A DNA stretch of 5,976 nucleotides, taken from positions 1-5,976 of the forward strand of contig JABCYT010000247.1 in the NCBI GenBank assembly GCA_013290035.1, written 5' to 3'. This document shows, piece by piece, positions 5,858 to 5,976 of this stretch. Position numbers and translations under genes: made by a program. Source of the DNA: Alphaproteobacteria bacterium (GTDB lineage: Bacteria > Pseudomonadota > Alphaproteobacteria > Reyranellales > Reyranellaceae). Each line of letters opens with the position of its first letter. Positions within the stretch are counted from its first letter, which is position 1. The notes beneath the pieces were generated by a model. It ran no database searches. It was given only the letters and a program-made list of their open reading frames with translations, and was not told the DNA's origin.

Positions 5858-5948
5858 TCCTCTCGCCCGCTAGGGGGAGAGGACGGGTGAGGGGGATACG
5901 CACGTCGTTGCCCCCTCACCTAGCCTCTCCCCCTGACGGGGGAGAGGA
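5858..5948. repeat. Three-hairpin palindromic element (REP/BIME-like)
   Basis: The stretch is an imperfect inverted repeat of about 91 bases that can fold as three hairpins. The left one pairs TCCTCTC (5858-5864) with GAGAGGA (5877-5883), then CCC with GGG past one G/G mismatch, around a GCTA loop. The central one pairs GGTGAGGGGG (5886-5895) with CCCCCTCACC (5911-5920) across 15 bases. The right one pairs CCTCTCCCCC (5924-5933) with GGGGGAGAGG (5938-5947) around TGAC. The left and right hairpins are also approximate reverse complements of each other. Similar CCCTCACC / CTCTCCCC palindromes are, as I recall, common dispersed repeats in proteobacterial genomes. It is unrelated in sequence to the element at 2333-2416. 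Confidence 0.75.
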
Positions 5949-5952
5949 ATTT
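5924..5952 (+). terminator. Possible transcription terminator of the operon
   Basis: A perfect 10-bp G/C-rich stem with a four-base loop (5924-5947) is followed by AATTTG. This resembles an intrinsic terminator, but the T-run is short and interrupted. It lies 103 bases after the rhomboid stop within the palindromic element, which could itself carry the termination function. Confidence 0.35.
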
Positions 5953-5976
5953 GAGTTGTGTCCACGCCTCCCTCGT

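Larger units (their letters stand above)
5822..5976. other. Intergenic tail after the rhomboid gene
   Basis: Apart from the three-hairpin element I see no gene, promoter or RNA in this stretch. The last 24 bases run off the window and cannot be interpreted. Confidence 0.6.

Overview
The window is high-GC DNA with tight, mostly overlapping gene packing and no tRNA, rRNA, CRISPR array or transposase gene that I can see. Base composition, the style of the proteins and the GC-rich palindromic repeats between genes fit an alphaproteobacterium (the Rhodospirillales/Reyranella type seems plausible). That placement is an inference; no marker here fixes the taxon.

Layout. (1) 1-954, minus strand: the N-terminal 318 codons of a class I SAM-dependent methyltransferase whose 3' end lies beyond base 1. 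(2) 955-1063: a compact divergent promoter region, with a perfect extended -10 box facing left and a TTGCCC/TATATT promoter facing right. (3) 1064-2320: argG, argininosuccinate synthase, complete. (4) 2333-2416: an 84-bp palindromic element with 28-bp perfect arms and a nested hairpin. It fills the argG-downstream gap and ends on the first base of the next start codon. (5) 2416-5821: five genes on the plus strand, closely spaced or overlapping, probably one transcription unit. They are a divergent Lgt-like membrane protein, a cysteine-rich radical SAM protein of the COG1964 / archaeal tetraether-lipid-synthase type, two tandemly duplicated small proline-rich two-helix membrane proteins, and a rhomboid intramembrane serine protease. 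(6) 5858-5948: a second palindromic element made of three hairpins, possibly serving as the end of the operon.

The most interesting part is the 2416-5821 cluster. A radical SAM enzyme related to the archaeal enzyme that joins lipid tails is translationally coupled to a membrane protein with the Lgt (phosphatidylglycerol-to-prolipoprotein diacylglyceryl transferase) fold. That membrane protein has lost several residues expected in true Lgt. Two small membrane proteins and a membrane protease follow. The hypothesis is a membrane-lipid-modifying module, for example tail joining or another modification of phospholipid-derived chains. The gene order and motifs are visible in the sequence; the lipid role is inferred from family membership.
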